A stretch of 64,000 nucleotides of DNA, from contig CAMAVM010000005.1 in NCBI GenBank assembly GCA_945861705.1, positions 39,902 to 103,901 of the forward strand, in the 5' to 3' direction. This document shows positions 8,047 through 18,200 of the stretch, one piece after another. The position numbers and the translations under genes are program-made. This DNA is from Methylomagnum ishizawai. GTDB lineage: Bacteria > Pseudomonadota > Gammaproteobacteria > Methylococcales > Methylomonadaceae. The notes under the pieces were generated by a model that worked only from the letters and a program-made list of their open reading frames with translations, ran no database searches and was not told where the DNA came from. How positions within the stretch are numbered: position 1 is the first letter of the stretch; each line of letters starts with the position of its first letter.

Positions 8047-10791
8047 ATGACAAGAACGTTAGCCATAATACTTTCTCTTGCACTGTTGGTCGCCATTAAT
8101 TTCAATATCTGGAGTTACATCAACAACCCGCTCCAACTAGAACCGTGGACCAGCACCACAATGGGTGTCACTTTTGATCCTACCAAAAAAGATGAAACCC
8201 TTGAGACCAAAAAAACCCTCATCTACCATGAAGAAGACATAGATAAAGATTTGACCTTATTGGAAGGCAAATTTCACGCCATCCGTACCTATAGCGTACT
8301 ACAAGGTCTACATAAAGTTCCTGAGCTGGCGGTTAAGCATAATCTCAACGTAACCCTAGGAGCATGGATAGGTGTCGATAAGGAAAAAAACCGCCAGGAA
8401 ATTGAAACTCTTATTCAGCTAAGTCGAGAAGACAACAATAGAATTGTAAGATTGATGGTGGGCAATGAAGTATTGCTCCGTAACGATATTCCTAAAGAAC
8501 AATTAGTCGAATACATCCGCGAAGTTAAGAAACGTACATGGCGACCTGTTAGCACCTCGGAAACTTGGGATAGATGGTTAGCAAACCCCGATCTCGCTAA
8601 GGAAGTCGATTATATCGGTGCACATTTTCTACCTTATTGGGAAGGTATTTCTGTTGATGAAGCCGTCGATTATGTCTTTGACCGTTACCATGATTTGCAA
8701 GTCGCATTCCCCAATAAGCCTATCGTAATTACCGAAGTAGGCTGGCCTTCAGATGGGCAACCCTACATCCACGCGACGGCATCCAAAAACAATCAAGCCA
8801 AATTCCTGCGCGAGTTTCTTAACCGCGCTGCCAAAGAAAAACTGGCTTATTATGTAATTGAAGCTTTCGATCAGCCTTGGAAACGTACCAATGAAGGTAC
8901 GGCTGGTGCTTATTGGGGGCTTTTCAATGCCGATAGGCAACTCAAATTTCCGATGGATGGCGATGTCATGACTCTGCCAACTTGGGAACACTGGGCGACA
9001 GGGGCAGCTATTTTCAGTGTCCTTATTATGGGCGTATTTTTATACACGCGTAATACCATGAAGCTACCCGGCATATTGTTTTTCGGTGTGGTTGCTAACC
9101 TTGCGGCATCTTTTATTTTCTGGACGGTTTCAATCGGCGCGCAACAGTATCAAACCAGCATGTCTATTGCCTTTTGGGTGCTGATAGTATTGATGCAAAT
9201 CATGGCGCTCATTATTTTACTCATCGAAAGCCTGGAAATTGCAGAAATCGTCTGGCATCGAAAAACGGCACGTACATTCCAACCTTTAGAACCAGCCTCT
9301 GATTTTAAGTATCCTAAGGTATCGTTGCATCTCCCCATCCACAACGAACCGCCAAAAATGGTGCGGAAAACGCTAGAAGCCTTGGCTAAAGTGGATTATC
9401 CCAATCTTGAAGTCCTGGTCATGGACAACAACACCAAAGACCCTGCTGTTTGGCAACCTGTAGAAGCAGATTGCAAACGCTTGGGTTCAAAATTCCGATT
9501 TTTTCATCTGGAAAACTGGCCCGGCTTTAAAGCTGGAGCAATTAACCATGCCCTGGAACAAACTGCCAGTGACGCGGAAATTATCGCTGTTATCGACAGT
9601 GATTACATCCTCTCGCCGGATTGGCTGAAACGCATGGTGCCTTATTTCGATAATGAAAATGTCGGCTTTGTGCAATCCCCTCAAGATTACCGTGACCTGC
9701 ACATCAGTGCCTTCAAGTCATTCTGTTATTGGGAGTACGCCGGTTTCTTCAATATTGGCATGGTGCAACGTAACGAATACAACGCCATTATCCAGCACGG
9801 CACGATGACGATGGTCAGAAAATCGGCCTTACTCGAAGTGGGTAACTGGGCGCAGTGGTGCATCTGTGAAGACAGCGAACTGGGGCTTAGATTGTACGAA
9901 GCGGGCTATGATTCGGTCTATTGTAAAGACTCCTTCGGCAAGGGACTAATGCCAGACACTATGTCCGGTTACATGACCCAACGCTACCGTTGGGTGTATG
10001 GCGCGATGCAGATCATCAAAGCACATTGGCGTAGTTTTATCCCGTCAAAAAAATCCCCCTTAACCTCTGCCCAACGCTATTACTTCGTAGCCGGATGGCT
10101 ACCCTGGTTTTCCGATGCGTTGGCATTGTTATTCACCACTGCCAGTCTAGCGCTAACAGGGATGATCTGGTATGGCATCAAACTTAGCCCTTTACTTGAT
10201 ATTTTGATTGAAAATTTACAAAGTTCAGGCGGCGCAAATGTACTAGATCAGGTGTTAATTTTCTTAGACCGCCTGTTTATTCATGACTTCAAAATAGAAG
10301 GCAATAGACCCAATATAGAACTGCCAATCACAGCTTTTCTATTACCAACCATCGGTTTGTTCAGCTTTAAAATAATCCGTAGCTTGTGGCTTTATCAAGT
10401 ACGAGTTCCTTGTTCTGTTTGGCAATCCATCGGTGCGTCATTGACTGGCTTATCATTAACCCATACCGTTGCAAAAGGCACGATACAGGGCTTATTTATC
10501 AATGGCAAACCATTCATGCGCACGCCCAAGTATGAAAAACAAGGCCCCTTGTTTACCGGTTTGATGACAATAAGGGAAGAATTGTTGTTACTTAGTCTCT
10601 TGGTCGCCTCAATATTATTTATGAGTAACGCAGAACACTTCGATAATCTCAGCGGCCACCTTTGGATAGCCGTATTAGCTGTTCAATCAGTGCCTTATAT
10701 AGCTACGTTATTGACCCTTCTGATCAGCATTGCGCCCAATTATCGCTGGAATAAAGCCGCTATCGAAATGGAAGAGTTAGACGACGCTTAG
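8047..10791 (+). CDS. Membrane beta-glucan glycosyltransferase, GH17-GT2 fusion
   Basis: 914 residues. An N-terminal membrane segment (about 5-25) is followed by a GH17-like (beta/alpha)8 domain (about 40-310), with MVGNEVLLR and ITEVGWPSDG carrying the two likely acid residues. After two to three membrane helices (about 320-400) comes a GT2 glycosyltransferase domain (about 420-680). It has the processive-enzyme signatures VMDNNTKD, VIDSDY (DxD), CEDSELGLRL and QRYRWVYG, and further membrane helices follow. This architecture is known from beta-1,3-glucan synthesis proteins of the NdvB type in Bradyrhizobium and Pseudomonas, so the likely role is polymerising and trimming or transferring a periplasmic or extracellular beta-glucan. 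It starts 42 bases after lpdA and may be read through from that operon. Confidence 0.85.
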   Translation: MTRTLAIILSLALLVAINFNIWSYINNPLQLEPWTSTTMGVTFDPTKKDETLETKKTLIYHEEDIDKDLTLLEGKFHAIRTYSVLQGLHKVPELAVKHNLNVTLGAWIGVDKEKNRQEIETLIQLSREDNNRIVRLMVGNEVLLRNDIPKEQLVEYIREVKKRTWRPVSTSETWDRWLANPDLAKEVDYIGAHFLPYWEGISVDEAVDYVFDRYHDLQVAFPNKPIVITEVGWPSDGQPYIHATASKNNQAKFLREFLNRAAKEKLAYYVIEAFDQPWKRTNEGTAGAYWGLFNADRQLKFPMDGDVMTLPTWEHWATGAAIFSVLIMGVFLYTRNTMKLPGILFFGVVANLAASFIFWTVSIGAQQYQTSMSIAFWVLIVLMQIMALIILLIESLEIAEIVWHRKTARTFQPLEPASDFKYPKVSLHLPIHNEPPKMVRKTLEALAKVDYPNLEVLVMDNNTKDPAVWQPVEADCKRLGSKFRFFHLENWPGFKAGAINHALEQTASDAEIIAVIDSDYILSPDWLKRMVPYFDNENVGFVQSPQDYRDLHISAFKSFCYWEYAGFFNIGMVQRNEYNAIIQHGTMTMVRKSALLEVGNWAQWCICEDSELGLRLYEAGYDSVYCKDSFGKGLMPDTMSGYMTQRYRWVYGAMQIIKAHWRSFIPSKKSPLTSAQRYYFVAGWLPWFSDALALLFTTASLALTGMIWYGIKLSPLLDILIENLQSSGGANVLDQVLIFLDRLFIHDFKIEGNRPNIELPITAFLLPTIGLFSFKIIRSLWLYQVRVPCSVWQSIGASLTGLSLTHTVAKGTIQGLFINGKPFMRTPKYEKQGPLFTGLMTIREELLLLSLLVASILFMSNAEHFDNLSGHLWIAVLAVQSVPYIATLLTLLISIAPNYRWNKAAIEMEELDDA

Positions 10792-10804
10792 ATGTTATAA
10801 GTTG

Positions 10805-10855
10805 TTATAGGAATCCCCTCATCTTAGCTTTCGCCCTTTGGAGAAGGTAGCAATG
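10805..10855. repeat. Dispersed intergenic repeat, copy 1
   Basis: This stretch matches the reverse complement of 34137-34190 with a few differences. Shared core segments are GAATCCCCTCA, TAGC and CCCTTTGGAGAAGGTA. It could form an imperfect 8-bp hairpin around CTTT. It sits between two convergent genes, where it might act as a bidirectional transcription end, but no clear T-run is present. Confidence 0.6.
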
Positions 10856-10860
10856 AGAAC

Positions 10861-11814
10861 TTATGGGTTTTTGCTAGTCGCTTCCATATAATTAATCAGT
10901 GCTTCCACATCGGAATCACTGAGCCTTAAATTAGGCATCAGTATTTTGTTGTAGCGGTTGTAGAAATCGGTCGCAATGGGGTCTTTTTCTGCTAATAGCT
11001 TATCCGGTGTTTTTATCCACCGAGCTAGCCACGCCTTATCTCGGCGTTGCGTAACGCCTTGCAGCCCTGGCCCTAAGCCATCCTCATTGCCCAAGCTATG
11101 ACAGGAATCACAACGGGAACGGAAAATGTCTTCGCCCCGTCCCATTTTAGGTAATTTTTCTGCACTCGCATAACTTGCAAGATTTGCCTTGCGACCAGAC
11201 TTCGCGTGACCCAAAGACCGACCCAGTAAGGAAGCCAAAACTTTGGGTTCATCAAAAGAAGAGCGTTTTATCCATTGCCCAGTGCTTTCATTGCCTACCA
11301 TAAAACTGGTGTTATGTTCGCCGAGCTTGCTGGCTTCAACACCGTCCCTGAAGAGACCTAAGGATTTACGCAGCAGCGTGGTATCAGTTTCGCGCCCTGT
11401 CAAAAAACGCCAGCCAGATCCAACTTTGAATCTTTCTGCATACTCCTTGAGAACTTTTGGGGTATCGTGTTTAGGATCAATACTTATCGAGTAAAAGAAA
11501 ATATCTTTCCCCATACGGTCAGCCAATAATTTATATACTTGGCGCAAATTCGCCGTTTCTGCTGGACAACTATCGCCACAGTGGGTATAGATGAAATTAA
11601 TGGCAACGACCTTATCTTTGATAAGGTCATCGTAGAAATGAACGGTCTTACCATCTTGGTCAACCAATTCGATATTAGGGAAATAGTTTTTTCCCCAAGG
11701 TGAACCCTTGGGGGCAGCCCAGACAGGGCTACCCCCAAAAGCCAACATAGCACTTATGAATACTGCGTAGAAACACAGGCTTCTCAAACTACCTACGACA
11801 CTATGCGTTTTCAT
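10861..11814 (-). CDS. SCO1/SenC-cytochrome c fusion protein
   Basis: 317-residue exported protein. A signal peptide (to about residue 33, PVWA) is followed by a SCO/SenC thioredoxin-like domain with copper ligands C79-x3-C83 (HCGDSCP) and H167 (GEHNTS). A class I cytochrome c domain then carries heme motif C235-D-S-C238-H239 and likely axial M293 (KILMPNL). SCO proteins deliver copper to or reduce cysteines of copper sites; the fused heme implies electron transfer. I chose the start at 11814, preceded by AAGG, over the in-frame ATG at 11826. It lies 20 bases behind the multicopper oxidase gene, so a role in loading or accepting electrons from that oxidase is a reasonable inference. Confidence 0.88.
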   Translation of the reverse strand: MKTHSVVGSLRSLCFYAVFISAMLAFGGSPVWAAPKGSPWGKNYFPNIELVDQDGKTVHFYDDLIKDKVVAINFIYTHCGDSCPAETANLRQVYKLLADRMGKDIFFYSISIDPKHDTPKVLKEYAERFKVGSGWRFLTGRETDTTLLRKSLGLFRDGVEASKLGEHNTSFMVGNESTGQWIKRSSFDEPKVLASLLGRSLGHAKSGRKANLASYASAEKLPKMGRGEDIFRSRCDSCHSLGNEDGLGPGLQGVTQRRDKAWLARWIKTPDKLLAEKDPIATDFYNRYNKILMPNLRLSDSDVEALINYMEATSKNP

Positions 11815-11834
11815 CAACCTTGTCATTTGGTGTT

Positions 11835-14459
11835 CTATGGCAGGACGAAAGCTTGCTTAGCGGCCACATCACCGGTTTTAGCGGTCGGCAAATATATACT
11901 GGGATCGTATCGAACCCCATCCCAGTCCGGCTCTGGTGTCGGTATGGCTAGTGTTTGACCGGGGTGTTCTAAATCCCAACGCAACAACATCGCCTTATCT
12001 TCATGTTGAGTATTGTGGCAATGTTCCACATAAGTGCCACCAAACTCTCTGAAGCGAATAGCAATATCGACATTGGATGTACTGTCTGGCAGAGTACCTA
12101 TCCGATAGACATCTTTACGCGCATATTTTTCCCAGATCGGCGGCGCTATACCTCCACGTTTAAGAATTTGCCCTTCTTCAAAGTGAACATGCACTGGATG
12201 ACTCCAACCTAGACCACCACTGAGATGCCATATCTCAACTTTGCCTAGTCCGTTTGGGGTTGATGGAAGCTGTGGTGCCGCTGAAACCCGCGTTGGATCA
12301 GCAGGTAAGCCAGCACCACCATCGGTTTTTATCGTCCAAGGCACTAGGTCTGTAGCATTGGATCTACCAAAAACGAAGCTTCTATGCACAGCAGCTTTCA
12401 GTTCCTGAGTCGTCGGTTTATTCAATGGAATCATCTGTTTCCCGGGGACAACTTTCTTAGTAACTGGATCAGTGACCTTTTCTTGATATTCCGCAGGATT
12501 CATACTGAAATCTGAGCAAGTAGTGGTCCCGTTACATCCTTTTACCCTAAACTCCAGGAACTTACCCACGCCTGGATCGCCATTTTTGCCATCCGCCCTA
12601 TATTTTCCACTCAGCACATCAGCCAATGGAATGACTTTGTTAGGCCCTTTACCATCCTTATGCTCCAGTAAATTAACCAGGTACAATTTTTTGCCTGCCA
12701 TGCCTTTAAAGTCGATAATCATGTCATAGCGTTCGGCAATGCCTTGTTCAGGCCAAGCCTGAGTTGACTGGGCATTAGGGAATGGAATAGCGTGTTGCAT
12801 AATATTGCCGTCATTCGCAATCATATAGGAAGGCACTACTTTTCCGGCTTGATCCACAACAGCTATCTTATAGTAACGCGAGACACTACCATTCAGAACA
12901 CGAAAACGGTAGCGGCGTGCCCGAACATCGACATAAGGTTTGTAGCCCCAGTTGACGGCAATACGGTCACCCAGATAACCATCGGTGTTGAAGATATTGA
13001 ATTTAAGCTGGCCTTCACTATCCCAGGCCTTGTCGGCAACCACCAGATTCATGTCATAATCGCGGTTGCCCCAATCCAGACCAGAACCACTCGGTAAGCA
13101 TAAGTTGGCATTGTTGGCGTTCATATAATGACAGCCGTAGCCAGGGTTCAACCTTCCTGAACTTCCTGAAATACCTGTACTGGCCTCTGTCAAATCGACA
13201 GGCTCCCGTCCGCGATCAATGGCACTGTAGTAATTCATCATCGCAGCATTGCCTTTGTATACATTCTGCGCGGTGTAATCCAGCATGTGGTCATGAAACC
13301 AATGGGTACTCATGGTTTCATGCCAGTCGCCTTGAACTCGCGTTATGCCTCCGTTACCATCAGGCGCACCCGTTTTGAGATCAGTTGCTCCGGTATTGAT
13401 GCTGTCATGTCCGGCCAGAACCATCGGCCAATGGTAATCATAAAACTGCCCCGGATAAAAGTAGGCGTGCATAAAGCCGTCACTTTCAGCCGGATTATGA
13501 CCGTTATGTTCGTGAGTACTGATGGTATTCTTACCAAAACCACCATTTGCGCCGGGATCGATAGGCAGTGCATCGTAGTGACGGAACAAAATGGCTTCGC
13601 CATAACGTGCCATCAGTAATTTTGGCGGTAAAGTACCATCAAACGTCCACACATGCTGAGGATCTTGGGTAGGTAAATTATGGTTTAGCTTTATTGATAA
13701 ACCTTCATTACCCGGCTTTCCATCGCCATCAGCATCGACATAGTACAGTCCACCCGGATCACCATGATCAGGATCAGGGGCGCGAAATTCCCCCACCTTG
13801 TATTCATGAAGCTGTTTCTTGTCACGCAGACCACCATTGACGCGAGCACCCGTCTGGGCAGATTGAAAGTAAGCTTGTGCAGGAAACTCATCCCAACGTT
13901 GATGGGCAAACCATTCACCAGTCGGGCGACCATCAGCGGGCATTGCCATATCTGTCGGTAAACCAAGACAATCCTTTACTTTAGCTTCCCAAGGATTAGT
14001 TGCTGTAATTAGTTCATGTGCATCTGTCTCGTCCGATTTTCGAGTGGGAATTGAATGAAGATCTTCCCTCAGAAAATCATCAAGGTCATCACCATTTGGA
14101 ATCCCATCACAATCCGCAGGCACGGGAAACGTCAGCGGTATGGATGATGAAGACGTGTCAGAGCTAGATATATTCTCAAGCCCAAATTCTTCAAACAACA
14201 ATAACTTGTCTTCAAATTCATAAGCGCACTTATCACCAATACACAGCGGGCTGGGTACAGGTACGGGATTAAGACCATTTTCGGTTGGGATGTTGAATTC
14301 CGCATGGACAGGCAGCGTAAACGCTAAACAGCCAGACAACGCCGCTATAGCCACAGCCAAACCGATAGGTTTATTGGTTTTGGAAGAAAGTATTTCGCCC
14401 TTATCCGTGTATTGTTTATCAACGTTTTCCTTCACGCTGAGATTGTTCGTTTTTTTCAT
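11835..14459 (-). CDS. Secreted multicopper oxidase with complete copper sites
   Basis: 874 residues, exported: a long basic n-region, a hydrophobic segment and a likely cleavage after VHA near residue 54. All four laccase motifs are present in one chain and in the usual order: HEHNGH (about 316), HWFHDH (about 385), HPVHVH (about 753) and HCHNTQHEDKAM (about 811). Both the type 1 and the trinuclear copper centres should therefore be complete. The protein is longer than CotA or CueO types because of an extended N-terminal region, which includes a calcium-loop-like Asp-rich segment (YYVDADGDGKPGNEG), and insertions. The substrate cannot be read from sequence; metal oxidation or phenol oxidation are possible. 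AGAGGA precedes the start. Probably an operon with the SCO-cytochrome c gene. Confidence 0.9.
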   Translation of the reverse strand: MKKTNNLSVKENVDKQYTDKGEILSSKTNKPIGLAVAIAALSGCLAFTLPVHAEFNIPTENGLNPVPVPSPLCIGDKCAYEFEDKLLLFEEFGLENISSSDTSSSSIPLTFPVPADCDGIPNGDDLDDFLREDLHSIPTRKSDETDAHELITATNPWEAKVKDCLGLPTDMAMPADGRPTGEWFAHQRWDEFPAQAYFQSAQTGARVNGGLRDKKQLHEYKVGEFRAPDPDHGDPGGLYYVDADGDGKPGNEGLSIKLNHNLPTQDPQHVWTFDGTLPPKLLMARYGEAILFRHYDALPIDPGANGGFGKNTISTHEHNGHNPAESDGFMHAYFYPGQFYDYHWPMVLAGHDSINTGATDLKTGAPDGNGGITRVQGDWHETMSTHWFHDHMLDYTAQNVYKGNAAMMNYYSAIDRGREPVDLTEASTGISGSSGRLNPGYGCHYMNANNANLCLPSGSGLDWGNRDYDMNLVVADKAWDSEGQLKFNIFNTDGYLGDRIAVNWGYKPYVDVRARRYRFRVLNGSVSRYYKIAVVDQAGKVVPSYMIANDGNIMQHAIPFPNAQSTQAWPEQGIAERYDMIIDFKGMAGKKLYLVNLLEHKDGKGPNKVIPLADVLSGKYRADGKNGDPGVGKFLEFRVKGCNGTTTCSDFSMNPAEYQEKVTDPVTKKVVPGKQMIPLNKPTTQELKAAVHRSFVFGRSNATDLVPWTIKTDGGAGLPADPTRVSAAPQLPSTPNGLGKVEIWHLSGGLGWSHPVHVHFEEGQILKRGGIAPPIWEKYARKDVYRIGTLPDSTSNVDIAIRFREFGGTYVEHCHNTQHEDKAMLLRWDLEHPGQTLAIPTPEPDWDGVRYDPSIYLPTAKTGDVAAKQAFVLP

Positions 14460-14949
14460 GGTAAATTCCTCTTATTGACGGTATGAGGATTTGCACAAAC
14501 TTGTCGTCAAATGCAAATGTTTCATATCAATTCAGCTTAGATTAGTTAGGTATGAAGCTTTCCCAAAACAAGCCGAAACTCCTATTGTTATTTTTAAACT
14601 TTCACCAAGAAGTCGCCTTGCCTTAGCATTGGTGAGCCTAGTTCTAAAAAGTCATCGGCACTTGTCAATTAATCGACTAGCAGAACACCGTACCGATAGC
14701 TTACAACTTGCTGGGAAATATCAAATCCTTGCAGAGCTGATTTTCCTCCCAACATTTACTATTAAGCCTGCATTAGGATTTTTGCTACCAGAGCAGACCG
14801 TTTTCGTGCAACTACCTGTTGCAGTAAGAAATCTCTAAAAATTCAAAATCCGCCTTCTTCCAGAGGGAATAGCTATTTTTAGTGACTTCCTAATGAAACT
14901 CCCTAAATACAACCCAAGACCATTATTGATTCGGTCTTTTAATGTTTGA

Positions 14950-15010
14950 ACCGTTCGTGCTGAGCGATTCGAAGCTCACACACCTTCCGACAGGCTCAAG
15001 ACGAACAGTA
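14950..15010. repeat. Imperfect inverted repeat
   Basis: The left arm begins ACCGTTCGTGCTGAGC and the right arm ends AGGCTCAAGACGAACAGT; they pair imperfectly around a central CTCACACAC. The sequence resembles the widespread bacterial intergenic repeat with arms GTTCGTGCTGAGCCTGTCG. Probably a non-coding dispersed element, degraded here. Confidence 0.55.
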
Positions 15011-15099
15011 ATTAAAACATCACAAGGTCGAATCTATAGATTAAAACTCATCGTTTCGGCAGTGCTAGTACCCAAGTCCAGAATTCAAGGTTGGTTAAA

Positions 15100-15127
15100 G
15101 TAGAGACGCAAATTTTTGCGTCTCTAC
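15100..15127. repeat. Perfect 13-bp palindromic element
   Basis: GTAGAGACGCAAA (15100-15112) and TTTGCGTCTCTAC (15115-15127) are exact reverse complements around a 2-base loop. Elements with GTAGAGACG arms are well known as abundant repeats in cyanobacterial genomes. On the minus strand it lies between the stop of the HAF/HYR gene and the multicopper oxidase gene, and could terminate transcription, although no T-run follows. Confidence 0.65.
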
Positions 15128-15260
15128 GTACCATCTCTGTTACTGAATACCAGCAACCTCTATGAATGGAGGAAGTGCGGAGAGGATAATGGCATCCCCT
15201 CCCCTAACCCATCAGCCGGTATGACGACCTAACTTAACGACATTGAGATACGACTTCGGA

Positions 15261-18200
15261 CTACCGAATTCTTACGCTTATATTCTCCTGAACTGTACCC
15301 GCTGAGGAGCGTAAGCTAATCCGTGTCGTGCAGGCCAATCCATTTTGGGTTGAATATGACCAACTACCGTTGTTTACAGTACGTGGCGTACCCAAATTCA
15401 ATAATGTGTTCGAGTCAGAAGGCACTGTCGCTGAGGTATACAATTGAATGCTGTTGGTTGTTGAGTTTGTACCGCGAACCGACCATTCACCACCGTTATT
15501 TCTCCTTTTGCATTGAGGCGTATTGACAGTTATCGTTTCAGAAACAACCGCATTGACCGTCACTTGCTGTACGCAGTTTGCACTCAACCCTGCTGCATCC
15601 GTGGCTGTCCAGGTTACCGTTGTCAGTCCGAGCGAAAGATCACCGGCTGGTGTACGGGTAACGACAGGCGTAGACACGTTGTCAGTCGCAACCAACAGCG
15701 GCAACGCTTCGCCTTGTGTTAAAGTCACGGTTGCTGGGCAGTTTGTGAAAACTGGGGGAACTTGATCCGTCGCTTCCACTACGGTAACAACGAAGCTAAC
15801 GGAATTAGCATTTCCCGCAACGTCACTTGCACTACAAGTTACCGCGTTTGCACCAAGTGGCATCGTAGCGCCAGAAGCTGGCAAACAACTTACACCTGCG
15901 GCACTGACCCCAGAGAAAGTATCAGTTGCAGTTGGCGCAGTATAAGTAACTACTGCTCCCGCCGCACTGGTCGCTGCTCTTGTAAACGATGCTGGTGTAC
16001 CCGTAAAGGTAGGTGCAATTGTGTCTACCCTTAATGTGGGAGTAGCCACTGTCGCCGATGTGCCACCACCACTGGTTGCATTACATGAGAACGATTGACC
16101 TACTGTATTTCCTACCGCAGCTTGATCAACACAACCAACTCTAGCCGTAATTGGTGTATGAGGATCAGTCACTGTCCACGTTACACTAGGCGATGTCTTA
16201 TACCAGCCAGCCAAACCATCAACCGCAGGGGCAACAACAAAGCTGACTAGCGGAGCGGTATTGTCTGCAACAGTTACGTTAAAAGTACGGTTGGCCGTAT
16301 TGCCCGCCACATCCCTTGCTGAACAAGTAACCACTGTAGTACCCATAGGGAAGGTTGAACCCGATGCTGGTGTACAACTTACCCCACCATTCAGGCCAGA
16401 CCCTGGGGTCGGATCAGTCGCGGTCGGCGTAGCATAGGTCACCACAGCACCATTTGATCCAGTTGGGTTACGTGTGATGTTGGCAGGTGCAGTGAAAGTA
16501 GGCAAACCAATATCTACCTTTACAGTCCGAGTTATCGTTCCGGTTGAACCACCTGCACTAGTTGCACTACAGGTCATGTTTACACCTGCTGATGCCGTCG
16601 AGGTTGATCTTGTTGCTGGTGTACAAGCTGGACTGGTAACAGCTGACTCGGCATCAGTGACTGACCAAGATGTAGCTACAGGCGCTAAAAACCAACCCGA
16701 TGCAGCAGGTGCTGCTGGCACAGTGTTGAAGACGACCACGGGCGGCGTTTGGTCTGCCACGGTCACTACAAAGCTGGTGCTGCTGCTATTGCCTGCAACA
16801 TCACTAACCGAACAGTTGACTGTAGTAGATCCCATAGGGAAAGCCACACCAGACGCTGGTAGACAACTTACGCCCGTTGCACTAACACCAGAAAAAGTAT
16901 CGGTAGCCGTCGGGTTTGTATAATTGACCACTGCACCAGTCGGGCTGCTTGCTTGTTGCGTGAACGCGGCTGGCACATCCGCAAGAACGGGCGCAACGGT
17001 ATCGACTTTAATGATTGCCGTGGTCACGGGTAGAGACGTTCCGCCTGCACTCGTCGCGGTACATGAAAGTGGCGGTTGCCCGGCAGGTGACGTATTAGCC
17101 ACTGCGGGTACATTGGTACAGCCTGCTCTTGACGAAATAGCCGATTCGGCATCCGTTACCGTCCAGGTTATGCTTGGCGATACCAAATACCAACCGGATG
17201 CATTCGGTGTCGCTGGGCTTACCGCGACGCTGACTATTGGTGCCGTTCTGTCTCCGCCAACTGTCACTATTTGCGAGCAGGTCGCCGCGTTGCCGTTGGC
17301 ATCGGTTGCTGTCCAAACTACGGTAGTGTCGCCATTAGGGAATGTCACTGGTCGATTGTTTGTGATAACGGGCGCTGTGTCCAGATTATCCTGGGCGGCC
17401 GCTGTACCGATACTAGCAGGCTGAGTACCAGTCGTAGTGACCGTTGTGGGGCAAGTTACAGTCGGCTTCTCCCTGTCTGGTGTCAACAGGAAAGCGTGGG
17501 GTTCTACCTTATTGAGATTGTTAACCGTGTCAACTTTTGTCAAAGTGCCAATACCGACAATCTGGCCACCATCGTTGATAGCATTGGCTTCGGACAACAC
17601 CCAGCCAGTGTTGGGCAAAATCAACCCGTTGAGATCGGCTAATGCGGTGGCTCCAGCCTTACGGACGATAGCGCGTTTTGCTGCGCCGCCCGCCGTGGTG
17701 GAATAACCGACTACATCGCCATTTGCATTAATGTCGATACCGGCAGTATGGCTGCTAGTGGTTGTCAAAGCGCCAAGATTTACCATGCCTTGTCCAGCCT
17801 GCCAGATAAAACCTTGGAACACTGTATCGCCAGTATTACTGGAAATCCCAGTGACTTGACCTTGGGCATTAATAGCCATCGCCTCACTATAAGTGCCACC
17901 CAAGGTTCCCAAGTCCTGAGCTGGGTTGTTATAAGGCGGTGTCCAAAGAGTAGCGTGGGTGACACGATTAGCATCTTCGGCATAACCGACAACCTGACCG
18001 ATAAAATTGATGTCGTTACCCTGGCTATTACTACCACCAAGCGTACCAAGGTCAGTAGGCGAGGCAACAGAATTAAACCAGACAACACCTCGCTCGGCGA
18101 CATTGCCAGCGATGCTGGCGGAACCGGTTATCAAGTCGTTATCGTTTATGGCTGTGGCACGGCTGAACTCTCCGCCCAAGGTCGGTAGACCCTGCATCAA

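Larger units (their letters stand above)
14460..15260. other. 801-base gene-poor region with repeats
   Basis: It lies between the multicopper oxidase and the HAF/HYR protein genes. A 115-codon open frame (14491-14838, plus) has no recognisable domain and is not called. The stretch carries an imperfect inverted repeat (14950-15010) and a perfect palindrome (15100-15127), listed separately. The promoter of the oxidase gene should lie near 14465-14560, but no clear boxes were identified. Confidence 0.5.

Noticed and set aside
13287..13619. Long antisense frames inside the oxidase, HYR, Ig-like and giant protein genes
   Set aside because: They lie opposite strongly supported genes, and their low-complexity translations match no family.
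14491..14838. 115-codon plus-strand open frame between oxidase and HAF/HYR genes
   Set aside because: No domain or signal; starts just upstream of the divergent oxidase start and looks like chance coding in intergenic DNA.
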